Assembly: GCF_002102395.1 (NCBI RefSeq)
Contig: NZ_LQPZ01000013.1
Span: 124,001 to 188,000, forward strand
Length of the DNA: 64,000 bases
DNA from: Mycolicibacillus trivialis
GTDB lineage: Bacteria; Actinomycetota; Actinomycetes; Mycobacteriales; Mycobacteriaceae
Reading direction: 5' to 3'
Shown here: one piece after another, positions 17,492 through 26,473 of the stretch
Layout: the number at the start of each line of letters is the position of its first letter
Position numbering within the stretch: position 1 is the stretch's first letter
The notes under the pieces: generated by a model
Told to the model about the DNA's origin: nothing
The model's input: the letters and a program-made list of their open reading frames with translations, nothing else
Database searches by the model: none
Program-made: the position numbers and the translations under genes

Positions 17492-18007
17492 ATGGCTGCC
17501 GGCAACGAGGACGTTCGCGACATGGTGACGATGGCTGCGCCGGCACACCGGCCCAGCACCAAGGCGCCGCTGGTGTGGGCGCTCGGCGGGGCGATCCCGT
17601 GGGCGGTGCTGGCGCTGGCGCAGCTGGTGTGGGCGCTCACCGATCCGCGGCTGGCGTGGCTGCACGCGCTGCTGGGGGTGTTGACCCTGCTGGGGTTGTT
17701 GGTGGCGACGGTGGTGGCGCCGCTGTGGCGCTACCGGGTGCACCGGTGGGAGATCAGCCCGCAGGCGGTGTACACCCGCACCGGTTGGCTGGTGCAGGAG
17801 AGCCGCATCGCCCCGATCTCGCGGGTGCAGACCGTCGACACCTACCGCGGCCCGCTGGACCGGTTGTTCGGGCTGGCCAACGTCACCGTCACCACCGCGT
17901 CGTCGGCCGGGGCGGTGCGGATCGTGGCGCTGGACGCCGACGTCGCCGACCATGCCGTGACCTGGCTGACCGGGATCGCCGCCGCCGCGGCCGAGGACGC
18001 CACGTGA
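17492..18007 (+). CDS. Bacterial PH-domain membrane protein, YdbS-like (1)
   Basis: A 171-residue protein with two membrane helices (about 30-50 and 58-78) followed by a bacterial PH domain (bPH_2): YRVHRWEISPQAVYTRTGWLVQESRIAPISRVQTVD. This is the YdbS/YdbT arrangement of paired PH membrane proteins, of unknown function. The hexamer CATTCT ends 6 bases before the ATG, so it may be leaderless. Its stop overlaps the GTG of the next gene, which holds further PH domains. Divergent from the SDR gene, 55 bases apart. Confidence 0.87.
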   Translation: MAAGNEDVRDMVTMAAPAHRPSTKAPLVWALGGAIPWAVLALAQLVWALTDPRLAWLHALLGVLTLLGLLVATVVAPLWRYRVHRWEISPQAVYTRTGWLVQESRIAPISRVQTVDTYRGPLDRLFGLANVTVTTASSAGAVRIVALDADVADHAVTWLTGIAAAAAEDAT

Positions 18008-19527
18008 GCGCGCCCGAACCCGGCTGGCAGCGGCTGAGCCCGCGGATGCTGCTGGTGCACCCGCTGCACGAGGTGCTGCGCAACCTGCCGCTGGTGTTCG
18101 GTGCGGTCGTGCTGGGCTCGACCACCGGCGACCCGACCTGGCTGCTGGTCGCGGTCGCCATCACCGTCGGGGTGGGGGTGGCGCGCTGGGCGACCACCAG
18201 CTACCGCATCGACGCGGCCGAGGTGCAGTTGCGGTCCGGGCTGCTGCGCCGCACCACGGTGGCCGTGCCGCGCACCCGCATCCGATCGGTGTCCACCGAC
18301 GCCCGGCTGCTGCACCGGCTACTGGGGCTGACGGTGTTGCGGGTGTCCACCGCTGAAGCCGGCGCATCGGTGTTCGAACTCGACGCGGTCGCGGCCGACG
18401 AGGTGCCCGCGCTGCGCACGCTGCTGCTCGCCGGATCCGAGCAAACCGGCGAGACCGACGCCGACGCCCCGCGCCGGACGGGCCGGGTGCTGGCGCGGTG
18501 GCAGCCGTCCTGGCTGCGCTACAGCCCGCTGAGCGTCTCCGGGCTGGTCGGGATCGGCGCCGTCGTCGGGTTGGCCTATCAGGCCGGCGCCGACAGACTG
18601 CTGGAGGACTCGCGGCTGGGGGAGTCGGCGGCCGCCACCACCGCGGAGTGGGGGGTCCCGCTGACCGTCGCGGTGGTCGTGGCCGCGGTGGTGGTGTTCT
18701 CGGTGCTCGGCGCGGTCGGGCGTTCACTGCTGGTCTACGGCAACCTGGTGCTGACCCGCCGCGCCGGGGTGCTGCACCTCGAGCACGGGCTGATCCGGCA
18801 GCGCGCCGCCACCTTCGACATGCGCCGGCTGCGGGGTGGCACGGTGCGCGAGCCGCTGCTGGTGCGCGCGCTCGGCGGTGCGCAACTGGACGCGGTGATG
18901 ACCGGGGTGCGCGGCGCGGGCGAGGCGTCGCTGCTGCTGCCGCCGTGTCCGGCGCCGACCGCGCGGCGGGTGTTGACCCGGCTGATCGGCGACGCCGAGA
19001 CGGTGACCGGGCCGCTGCGCGGTCACGGCCCGGCCGCCGCCCGGCGCCGCTTCACCCGGGCGCTGGCGGTGCCGGCGGCCGCGGTGCCCGTGCTGCTGCT
19101 GGCGTCCGCGCCGGTGTGGGCGTGGGCGGTGTGGGCGGCGGTGACCGGCTGCTGCGTGGCGTTGGCCGCCGACCGGGTCCGCGCGTTGGGGCATCGGGTG
19201 GACCGGCGTTGGCTGGTGGCCCGCTCGGGCAGCCTGGAGCGGCGCCGCGACTGCATCGCCACCGCGGGGGTGCTGGCCTGGACGGTGCGGCAGAGCTGGT
19301 TTCAGCGCCGGGCCGGGGTGGCGACGCTGGTCGCCGCGACCGCCGCCGGGGTCAAGGCCTACCAACTGCTCGACGTGCCGGCCGGGTGGGCGTGGACGAT
19401 CGCCGCGACCGCCTCGCCGTGGGTCGCCGAGTCGGTGTGGGCCGGCCCGGCCGACGGTCAGCGCGGTGGCTCGGGTGGCGCCGGGATGTCCGGGAGGTCC
19501 GGCAGCGCCCAGCCGTCCTTGGGATAG
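18004..19527 (+). CDS. Bacterial PH-domain membrane protein, YdbT-like (2)
   Basis: A 507-residue polytopic protein with repeated bPH_2 modules alternating with helix pairs: YRIDAAEVQLRSGLLRRTTVAVPR (about 75-100), LVLTRRAGVLHLEHGLIRQR (about 250-270) and VDRRWLVARSGSLERRRDCI (about 400-420). Length and layout match YdbT. The GTG start overlaps the preceding stop codon as GTGA. Its last 70 bases overlap, antisense, the 3' end of a lipoprotein gene; the C-terminal tail there (GGSGGAGMSGRSGS) is low-complexity, so a few codons may be non-essential. Confidence 0.87.
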   Translation: MSAPEPGWQRLSPRMLLVHPLHEVLRNLPLVFGAVVLGSTTGDPTWLLVAVAITVGVGVARWATTSYRIDAAEVQLRSGLLRRTTVAVPRTRIRSVSTDARLLHRLLGLTVLRVSTAEAGASVFELDAVAADEVPALRTLLLAGSEQTGETDADAPRRTGRVLARWQPSWLRYSPLSVSGLVGIGAVVGLAYQAGADRLLEDSRLGESAAATTAEWGVPLTVAVVVAAVVVFSVLGAVGRSLLVYGNLVLTRRAGVLHLEHGLIRQRAATFDMRRLRGGTVREPLLVRALGGAQLDAVMTGVRGAGEASLLLPPCPAPTARRVLTRLIGDAETVTGPLRGHGPAAARRRFTRALAVPAAAVPVLLLASAPVWAWAVWAAVTGCCVALAADRVRALGHRVDRRWLVARSGSLERRRDCIATAGVLAWTVRQSWFQRRAGVATLVAATAAGVKAYQLLDVPAGWAWTIAATASPWVAESVWAGPADGQRGGSGGAGMSGRSGSAQPSLG

Positions 19528-20018
19528 ACGTTGACGGTGTATTCCAGCCGGTAGTGCTCGGCGTCGGGGTTGCCGCACAGGTGGACGATGTAAGCGCCGG
19601 TGGCGGCGTCCTCCTTGCGGAACTGCGACTCCCGTTCGCAGGGCCCGCCGCTCCACTGCGAGGTGTCCTCGATCGGCTCGAAACCGGTATCGGTGAGCAG
19701 CCGCTCCGCGTCGTCCAGACCGGCCGGCGGCAGCCCGCCGACCGTCACCGTCCAGATCTTGCCGAGGGACCCCAGCACGTCACGGGAGTCGGCGTGCAGG
19801 TCGCCGGCCACGATCGGCACGTCGGCGGGGAAGTCGGCGGGCAGCGCGTCGGGCGGTGCGGCGCCGGGCAGCACGGGCGGAGCCGGCGAGGTCGACGACG
19901 ACGCCGCCTCCGGCGGTGCGGCCGGCTCGGCGGTGTCAGCGGCGTGCCGACCGCACCCGGCGACCACGGCCGACGCCGTCGCGACGACCACGAGCATGCG
20001 ATACCGCCACGAATCCAT
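19458..20018 (-). CDS. Lipoprotein, first of two tandem paralogues
   Basis: A 186-residue lipoprotein: signal peptide with lipobox VAGC (Cys22), a Pro/Ser/Ala-rich linker, then a domain with LPADFPADVPIVAGDL, IWTVTVGGL, GGPCERESQF and LCGNPDAEHY. The two conserved Cys (GPCER and LCGN) may form a disulfide. The neighbour at 20060-20611 has the same domain and order of motifs, so one arose from the other by duplication. I do not recognise a named family. The last 70 bases are antisense to the PH-domain gene. Confidence 0.82.
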   Translation of the reverse strand: MDSWRYRMLVVVATASAVVAGCGRHAADTAEPAAPPEAASSSTSPAPPVLPGAAPPDALPADFPADVPIVAGDLHADSRDVLGSLGKIWTVTVGGLPPAGLDDAERLLTDTGFEPIEDTSQWSGGPCERESQFRKEDAATGAYIVHLCGNPDAEHYRLEYTVNVYPKDGWALPDLPDIPAPPEPPR

Positions 20019-20059
20019 GGCGGTAGTTAAACATCACCGCGACGCGAAGGTGCGCGGTG

Positions 20060-20611
20060 TCAGCGTCCGTGCGGCACGGTCGAGGTCGGTGCCTCGGACT
20101 CGTCGGCGGCGGTGGTGGTCGGCGCCGCGGTGTCCTCGGCGGCGGTGGTGGTCGTCGTCGCGGCGGCCGGGAACACCCCGACGTCGTAGTCGAGCTTGTA
20201 GCCGGTGTCGGTCTGGTTGCCGCACAGCCCGACCGTGTAGTGAATGTCGCCCTCGGTGGTGTCGGTGTTGTCGAAGCCGGAGCGGCGTTCGCACGGGCCT
20301 GGGGTTGGCGCGGGATCGGTGGTCTTGAACCCGGCGTCGGCGAGCAACTGCTCGGCGGTGGCGAAGGCCTCGCTGTCGATGCCGGTCACGTTGAGCGTCC
20401 AGACCCCGGAGCCGTTGGCCCCGGCGAAGTAGTCGCCCTGCACGTCGCCGTTGACCACCGGCACGTCCGACGGGAAGCCGCTCGGCAGTGAGTCGGCGGC
20501 GGCGCGGTCGGTCGACGGTGTGGTGTCGACGTCGGTGTCGGTTTTGCTGCTACAGCCCGCCAGCGCGAGCCCCCCTGCGATCACAACGATGCCAAGCTGT
20601 CGAATTCTCAT
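20060..20611 (-). CDS. Lipoprotein, second of two tandem paralogues
   Basis: A 183-residue lipoprotein with lipobox LAGC (Cys20). The domain SLPSGFPSDVPVVNGDV, VWTLNVTGI, AEQLLADAGF, GPCERRSGF and GLCGNQTDTGYKLDYDVGVFP parallels the downstream paralogue almost motif for motif. Here the C-terminus carries an extra Thr/Ala/Glu-rich tail (about 140-183), where the paralogue has a Pro-rich tail. Function unknown; both are predicted to sit on the outer face of the cytoplasmic membrane. The 41-base gap between the two suggests an operon. Confidence 0.83.
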   Translation of the reverse strand: MRIRQLGIVVIAGGLALAGCSSKTDTDVDTTPSTDRAAADSLPSGFPSDVPVVNGDVQGDYFAGANGSGVWTLNVTGIDSEAFATAEQLLADAGFKTTDPAPTPGPCERRSGFDNTDTTEGDIHYTVGLCGNQTDTGYKLDYDVGVFPAAATTTTTAAEDTAAPTTTAADESEAPTSTVPHGR

Positions 20612-20650
20612 GCCGTCGAGTTTGGCACGCGGGCGGGCCCGCCGCAGGGT

Positions 20651-22327
20651 TTACAGGCCGCGGACGGCTTCGATGCGCTGTTCGAGCTGCACGGCGGTGG
20701 CGGCCGCGACCGGCGGGCCGCCGCAGATGCGGCGGAGCTCGTTGTGGATCCAGCCGTGCGGCTTGCCCAGCCGGTGATGGGCGGCGGAGACCAGCGCGTT
20801 GAGTTCGCGGCGCAGTTCCCGCAGCCGGCCGTGCGGGGTGATCGGGGCCGCGCCTGCTGCGCTGCGCGCCGACAGCTGCTCGTCCTGGCGGCGGCGCAGC
20901 AGCTCGCGCATCTGGGCGGCGTCGAGCAGGCCGGGGATGCCCAGATAGTCGTCCTCCTCCGGGCTGCCGGCCGGGGTGGCGGTGCCGAACGAGGAGCCGT
21001 CGAAGATCACCTGGTCGAGTTCGGCGTCCGAGCCGAGCGAGGTGAACGAGTTGTCGGTGTCGCCGGGTTCGCTCTGGGTGCGCTGGGCGGCGGCCAGTTC
21101 ATCCTCGGGGTCCTTCTCCCGGTGCGGCTCGCCGAGGACGTGGTTGCGTTGGGTCTCCAGTTCGCTGGCCAGCTGCAGCAGGGCCGGCACCGACGGCAGG
21201 AAGATGCTGGCGGTCTCGCCGGGCCGCCGCGACCGCACGAACCGGCCGACCGCCTGGGCGAAGAACAGCGGAGTGGAGGCGCTGGTGGCGTAGACCCCCA
21301 CGGCCAGCCGCGGCACGTCGACTCCCTCGGAGACCATCCGCACCGCGACCAGCCAGCGGGTGGTGGCCTGGCTGAACGCGGTGATGCGGTCCGAGGCGCC
21401 CGGGTCGTCGGAGAGCACGACGGTGGGCTCTTCACCGGTGATGCGGGCCAGCAGGCGGGCGTAGGCGCGCGCGGCGGTCTGGTCGGAGGCGATCACCATC
21501 CCACCGGCGTCGGGCACGTGGTCACGCAGCTGACGCAACCGGCGGTCGGCGGCGGAGATCACCGCGGGCATCCACTCACCGGCCGGGTCGAGGGCGGTGC
21601 GCCAGGCCCGTGCGGTGTGTTCGGCGGTCAGCGGCTCGCCGAGGCGGGCGGCGTACTCCTCGCCGGCGCTGTCGCGCCAGCGGGCCTCCCCGGAGTAGGC
21701 GAGGAAGACCACCGGGCGGACCACGCCGTCGGCCAGCGCGTCGGTGTAGCCGTAGGTGTGGTCGGCGCGGGAGCGGCGCACTCCCGAGGCGTCGGCGTCA
21801 TAGGTGATGAACGGGATGGCGGCGTCGTCGCTGCGGAACGGGGTCCCGGTCAGCGCCAGCCGGCGGGTGGCGTCGGAGAACGCCTCGACGATGCCCTCGC
21901 CCCAGCTCTTGGCGTCCCCGCCGTGGTGGATCTCGTCGAAGATCACCAGGGTGCGGCGGTTCTCGGTGCGCACCCGGTGGCGGGTGGGGTGGCTGGCGAC
22001 CTGCGCGTAGGTGATGACCACGCCGTGGAAGTCGGCGCTGGTCTGGCCGGCGGTGTTGGAGAACCGGGGGTCCAGGGCGAGGCCGGCTGCGGCGGCGGCC
22101 GCCGCCCACTGGATTTTCAGGTGTTCGGTGGGCACCACCACGGTGATCGCATCGACGGTGCGGTCGGCCAGCAGTTCGGCGGCGATTCGCAGTGCGAACG
22201 TGGTCTTGCCCGCCCCGGGGGTGGCGACCAATAGGTAGTCGCGAGGCTTGCCGCTGAGGTATTTCACCAGCGCACGGCGCTGCCAACCCCGCAAAGCCTG
22301 GGTGCGGGGCGCTTCTATTGCCCGCAC
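20651..22327 (-). CDS. Superfamily 2 DEAD/DEAH-box helicase
   Basis: A 558-residue ResIII-type helicase. Motif I ATPGAGKTT (about 33-41), motif Ia VVVPTEHLKIQW, motif II IFDEIHH, motif III ALTGTPFR, motif V VRMVSEGVDVPRLA and motif VI QAVGRFVRSRR are all present. The C-terminal 160 residues are charged and family-specific. The substrate (DNA or RNA) is not clear. The GTG start is fixed by a perfect AGGAGG six bases upstream (22334-22339, minus strand). It is divergent from groEL2. Confidence 0.9.
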   Translation of the reverse strand: MRAIEAPRTQALRGWQRRALVKYLSGKPRDYLLVATPGAGKTTFALRIAAELLADRTVDAITVVVPTEHLKIQWAAAAAAAGLALDPRFSNTAGQTSADFHGVVITYAQVASHPTRHRVRTENRRTLVIFDEIHHGGDAKSWGEGIVEAFSDATRRLALTGTPFRSDDAAIPFITYDADASGVRRSRADHTYGYTDALADGVVRPVVFLAYSGEARWRDSAGEEYAARLGEPLTAEHTARAWRTALDPAGEWMPAVISAADRRLRQLRDHVPDAGGMVIASDQTAARAYARLLARITGEEPTVVLSDDPGASDRITAFSQATTRWLVAVRMVSEGVDVPRLAVGVYATSASTPLFFAQAVGRFVRSRRPGETASIFLPSVPALLQLASELETQRNHVLGEPHREKDPEDELAAAQRTQSEPGDTDNSFTSLGSDAELDQVIFDGSSFGTATPAGSPEEDDYLGIPGLLDAAQMRELLRRRQDEQLSARSAAGAAPITPHGRLRELRRELNALVSAAHHRLGKPHGWIHNELRRICGGPPVAAATAVQLEQRIEAVRGL

Positions 22328-22403
22328 CCGAGGCCTCCTATCCGAATCGGATTGCAGTCTAGGGCAACCCGGTCGGCGGACCGCCCTAGCGTCGGTGGGG
22401 TGT

Positions 22404-22439
22404 CGCGGGTGGCGGATGTGCCGCGGGTGGCGGATGTGC
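22404..22439. repeat. 18-bp perfect tandem duplication
   Basis: Two head-to-tail copies of cgcgggtggcggatgtgc (22404-22421 and 22422-22439) lie in the 508-base gap between the divergent helicase and groEL2 genes. They are not in any gene I can support. Confidence 0.8.
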
Positions 22440-22543
22440 CGGGCGGGACTCCGCGACGGGCGGGACGCGCGCCGTCCGGCCGGTACCCGCTGTTCGGGGC
22501 GCGCATTCTGTCGTCTGGGTGCCGGCCGCAACGGGGATACGCC

Positions 22544-22615
22544 CTGAAATCGACACCTCAGCGGCGTTACGGGCCCGATTTCGGGACTATGGCTCCGCTG
22601 GAGCGTCGATTTCAG
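22544..22615. repeat. 72-bp intergenic inverted-repeat element, copy 2
   Basis: Same 11-bp terminal inverted repeats as 11407-11478 and the same total length. Inside there is a second pair (cagcgg/ccgctg) and a central cccga/tcggg hairpin. It sits 57 bases upstream of the first CIRCE box of groEL2. Confidence 0.75.
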
Positions 22616-22672
22616 GGGCGTTGGGCCCCGGCGGGCTCGCCTGCGGGCCCGTTGCACGGGTGCGGTGCCGAT

Positions 22673-22699
22673 CTTGCACTCTCCATAGGCGAGTGCTAA
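22673..22699 (+). promoter_or_regulatory. CIRCE operator 1 of groEL2
   Basis: cTTGCACTC, nine bases, GAGTGCTAA: matches the HrcA-binding consensus TTAGCACTC-N9-GAGTGCTAA except in the first half-site. HrcA represses chaperonin genes in mycobacteria (established). Confidence 0.85.
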
Positions 22700-22703
22700 G
22701 AAT
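22675..22703 (+). promoter_or_regulatory. Candidate groEL2 promoter overlapping CIRCE 1
   Basis: TTGCAC (22675-22680), 17-base spacer, AAGAAT (22698-22703). The CIRCE box covers the spacer, so HrcA binding would block polymerase. Confidence 0.4.
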
Positions 22704-22706
22704 GAC

Positions 22707-22733
22707 TTGGCACTCGCGACCGGTGAGTGCTAG
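22707..22733 (+). promoter_or_regulatory. CIRCE operator 2 of groEL2
   Basis: TTGGCACTC, nine bases, GAGTGCTAG, seven bases after the first box. Two close CIRCE boxes upstream of groEL2 are usual in mycobacteria. Confidence 0.85.
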
Positions 22734-22817
22734 GTCGGGACGGTGAGACCAGGCCCACACAGTCTGCGTCGTCCGTCGCGGGCATCGGACCCGGCCCGGA
22801 AACGTGTCACCCCCTAA

Positions 22818-24461
<1,644 letters not shown>

Positions 24462-24485
24462 AAGTCCAGAACACGCTGTAACGAC

Positions 24486-24517
24486 AAGGCCCGGACCGCA
24501 AATGCGGTCCGGGCCTT
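24486..24517 (+). terminator. Intrinsic-type terminator of groEL2
   Basis: A perfect 15-bp stem (aaggcccggaccgca and its complement) with a 2-base loop begins 24 bases after the groEL2 stop codon and ends in CUU. Confidence 0.8.
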
Positions 24518-24560
24518 CGTCGTCGGTGTGGGTCGTCGGTGCGGGCCCGCTCTTCTCGTC

Positions 24561-24615
24561 GACTCTGCGCTCACCACGGAAAAGTGCGAGTGGAGTGCGT
24601 GCTGGACGCAGAGTC
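24561..24615. repeat. 55-bp intergenic inverted-repeat element
   Basis: Ends gactctgcg / cgcagagtc are perfect 9-bp inverted repeats; with one mismatch they extend to 13 bp (24557-24569 and 24607-24619). It lies between the groEL2 terminator and the convergent secreted-protein gene. Confidence 0.65.
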
Positions 24616-24674
24616 GGCGAGGTTCGTCGGCGAGGTTCGCCGGCTGGTTCGTCGGTGGGCTCCCCGGCGGGTTC
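24613..24674. repeat. Degenerate 12-13-bp tandem repeats
   Basis: Five head-to-tail units: two identical copies of gtcggcgaggttc, then three 12-base variants (gccggctggttc, gtcggtgggctc, cccggcgggttc). They fill the space just past the stop codon of the secreted-protein gene. Confidence 0.7.
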
Positions 24675-24680
24675 GCCACC

Positions 24681-25088
24681 TCACGACAAGGGGCAGATGC
24701 CGTCCAGGGTCCAGGTCTGCGGGACGGGCGCGCCGGGGCCGGGGCAGAACTTCCATTCCCAGTCCTTCGGGGCCGCCGGCGGGCAGATCTTGCCCAACTG
24801 CATCTCGCGTCCCCAACAATTGAATGTGCTGTAGCCCATCCGGATATTGCCGACACACTTGCTCGGGTCGTCGAGGACGAAGTACAGCGCATCCGAGGGG
24901 CACGGAACCCACCGGGAGCCCCACGGGGCGACCTCCGGGCACTCCTGGCTGTTGGGGACCAGATGTGCCCAACACCAGTAGGTGCCGTCCGGGATCGCCT
25001 GCGCCGGCGCGGTGGCGACCAGCACACCGGCGCCGAGTGCGGTTGCCGCCCCCATCGCGGCGGCGGCCGCTGTCTTGAGCATCTTCAT
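24681..25088 (-). CDS. Secreted Cys/Trp-rich small protein
   Basis: A 135-residue protein with a Sec signal peptide (about 30 residues, cleavage after APAQA). The mature part has eight Cys, enough for four disulfides, and seven Trp, in motifs such as TYWCWAHLVPNSQECPE, WVPCPSDALY, NCWGREM and WKFCPGPG. I do not recognise a family. The ATG at 25088 is preceded by GAGGAGG (in GACGAGGAGGAGAACG), which fixes the start. Likely an exported, disulfide-stabilised protein; function unknown. Confidence 0.8.
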   Translation of the reverse strand: MKMLKTAAAAAMGAATALGAGVLVATAPAQAIPDGTYWCWAHLVPNSQECPEVAPWGSRWVPCPSDALYFVLDDPSKCVGNIRMGYSTFNCWGREMQLGKICPPAAPKDWEWKFCPGPGAPVPQTWTLDGICPLS

Positions 25089-25240
25089 CGTTCTCCTCCT
25101 CGTCACCGGTGCAGGCCCGACGCCGCACAGGGAATCGTCCGCCCACTATGTGGTTTGCGCGATCCCCGCAACATCGGCCAAAGCGCGTAGAAAACGGGGC
25201 CGGGGAGCGTAAATCAGTCGGCCGGTACGGTGACCGGGAC

Positions 25241-26035
25241 ATGAGAATCCTGCTGCTGGGCACCGGCAGTGCCGACGGCTGGCCGAACCCGTTCTGCCGC
25301 TGCGCGTCCTGCCGGCGAGCAGCCGAAGCCGGCGAACTCCGCGGACAGAGTGCCGCCCTGATCGACGACACCGTGCTGATCGACTGCGGACCGGAAGTGC
25401 CGCGAGCCGCGGTCCGCCACGGCACCTCCCTGGCCGGGGTACGACAGATCCTGTTGACCCACGCGCACTTCGACCACGTCGGGCCCGGGGCGTTGCTCAT
25501 GCGGCACTGGTCCGGAACGACCACACCGCTGGAGGTCCTGGGCCCGGCGAGCGCAGTGGCACAGTGCCGGCCATGGGTCGAGGAGGGCAACCCGATCACG
25601 TTCCGGACCCTGCAACCCGAGGACGACGTCGCGCTCGGCGACTACCGGGTGCGGCCGGTGCAGGCCAACCACGCCGCCGAATTCGGCGGCGAGGCCCTGC
25701 TCTACGACGTCACCGACGCCGCGGGCGGCCGGATCCTGTGGGCCACCGACACCGGACCGCTGCCCGACGACACGATGGCCGCACTGGCCGGGGCCGCCTT
25801 CGATGCGGTGTTCCTCGAGGAGACGTTCGGCACCTTCACCGGTCACGGCTGCGCCCACCACGACCTGCCGGCTTTCGTCGAGACGGTGGCCGGGTTGCGG
25901 GCGTGCGGCGCCGTCGCAGAGCACACCGAGGTGGTGGCGGTGCACCTCGGGCATCACAATCCGCCGGATCTGGACCGACGGCTGGCCGCCTGCGGGGCGC
26001 GAGCGGGCCGCGACGGCGAGACGGTGTCGACCTGA
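25241..26035 (+). CDS. Metallo-beta-lactamase-fold hydrolase, PhnP-like
   Basis: A 264-residue MBL-fold protein. The metal motif is LLTHAHFDHVG (HxHxDH, about 70-80), with a later ATDTG Asp. Near the N-terminus PFCRCASCRRA gives a Cys triad like that of PhnP, the phosphoribosyl cyclic phosphodiesterase of phosphonate breakdown. No C-P lyase gene is nearby, so the substrate may be another cyclic phosphodiester. The ATG at 25241 begins the typical MRILLLGTGSADG strand. It converges on the next gene after 7 bases. Confidence 0.85.
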   Translation: MRILLLGTGSADGWPNPFCRCASCRRAAEAGELRGQSAALIDDTVLIDCGPEVPRAAVRHGTSLAGVRQILLTHAHFDHVGPGALLMRHWSGTTTPLEVLGPASAVAQCRPWVEEGNPITFRTLQPEDDVALGDYRVRPVQANHAAEFGGEALLYDVTDAAGGRILWATDTGPLPDDTMAALAGAAFDAVFLEETFGTFTGHGCAHHDLPAFVETVAGLRACGAVAEHTEVVAVHLGHHNPPDLDRRLAACGARAGRDGETVST

Positions 26036-26042
26036 CGCGGGC

Positions 26043-26435
26043 CTACCCCGCCTTGTAGAGCACCTCGCAGTCGTGCAGGCAGCCTTCGACGGCGGCCTTC
26101 GAACCCGGCTTGGCGCGGCGGTGCAGCACGGCGCGGATCGGCACCAGGGTGGCGGTGCCGTCGGCCACGGTGGCCCGTCCGTCGACGAACAGCGAGTAGT
26201 CGGCCGGGTCGCGCGGCGGCCACACCAGCGACACCTCCGGCTGGCGGGCGAGGTTCTTCGCGGTGGAGCCGCCGACCGCGCCGACCTCGATGACCCCGTC
26301 GGGGCCCTCCCGAAGCACCGGGTTCACCGCCACCGCGTGGGAGTGCTCGGTCTCGCTGACGGTGACCAGGTAGGCGAAGTCGTAGTCGGCCAGCGCGGCG
26401 GCCAACCGGTCGAGGTCGGATCGAGTAGCAGACAT
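26043..26435 (-). CDS. Pyridoxamine 5'-phosphate oxidase-fold protein
   Basis: A 130-residue protein with a split-barrel flavin-type fold: [46 protein letters not shown] and YSLFVDGRA. Such small actinobacterial proteins bind FMN or F420, or act without a known cofactor; the reaction is not evident. TATTGT ends 6 bases before the ATG, so it is probably leaderless. Divergent from the aldo/keto reductase gene, with 38 bases between. Confidence 0.82.
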   Translation of the reverse strand: MSATRSDLDRLAAALADYDFAYLVTVSETEHSHAVAVNPVLREGPDGVIEVGAVGGSTAKNLARQPEVSLVWPPRDPADYSLFVDGRATVADGTATLVPIRAVLHRRAKPGSKAAVEGCLHDCEVLYKAG

Positions 26436-26441
26436 GACCCG

Positions 26442-26447
26442 ACAATA
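26442..26447 (-). promoter_or_regulatory. -10 hexamer TATTGT, leaderless
   Basis: Minus-strand TATTGT, six bases, then the ATG at 26435. No Shine-Dalgarno sequence. Confidence 0.5.
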
Positions 26448-26473
26448 GCCGCGCGCTGCGTCAGGATGGAGGT

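Noticed and set aside
22380..22700. Small protein gene upstream of groEL2 on the plus strand
   Set aside because: The open frame is Arg/Gly-rich and crosses the tandem repeat and the palindromic element; no ribosome site or motif.
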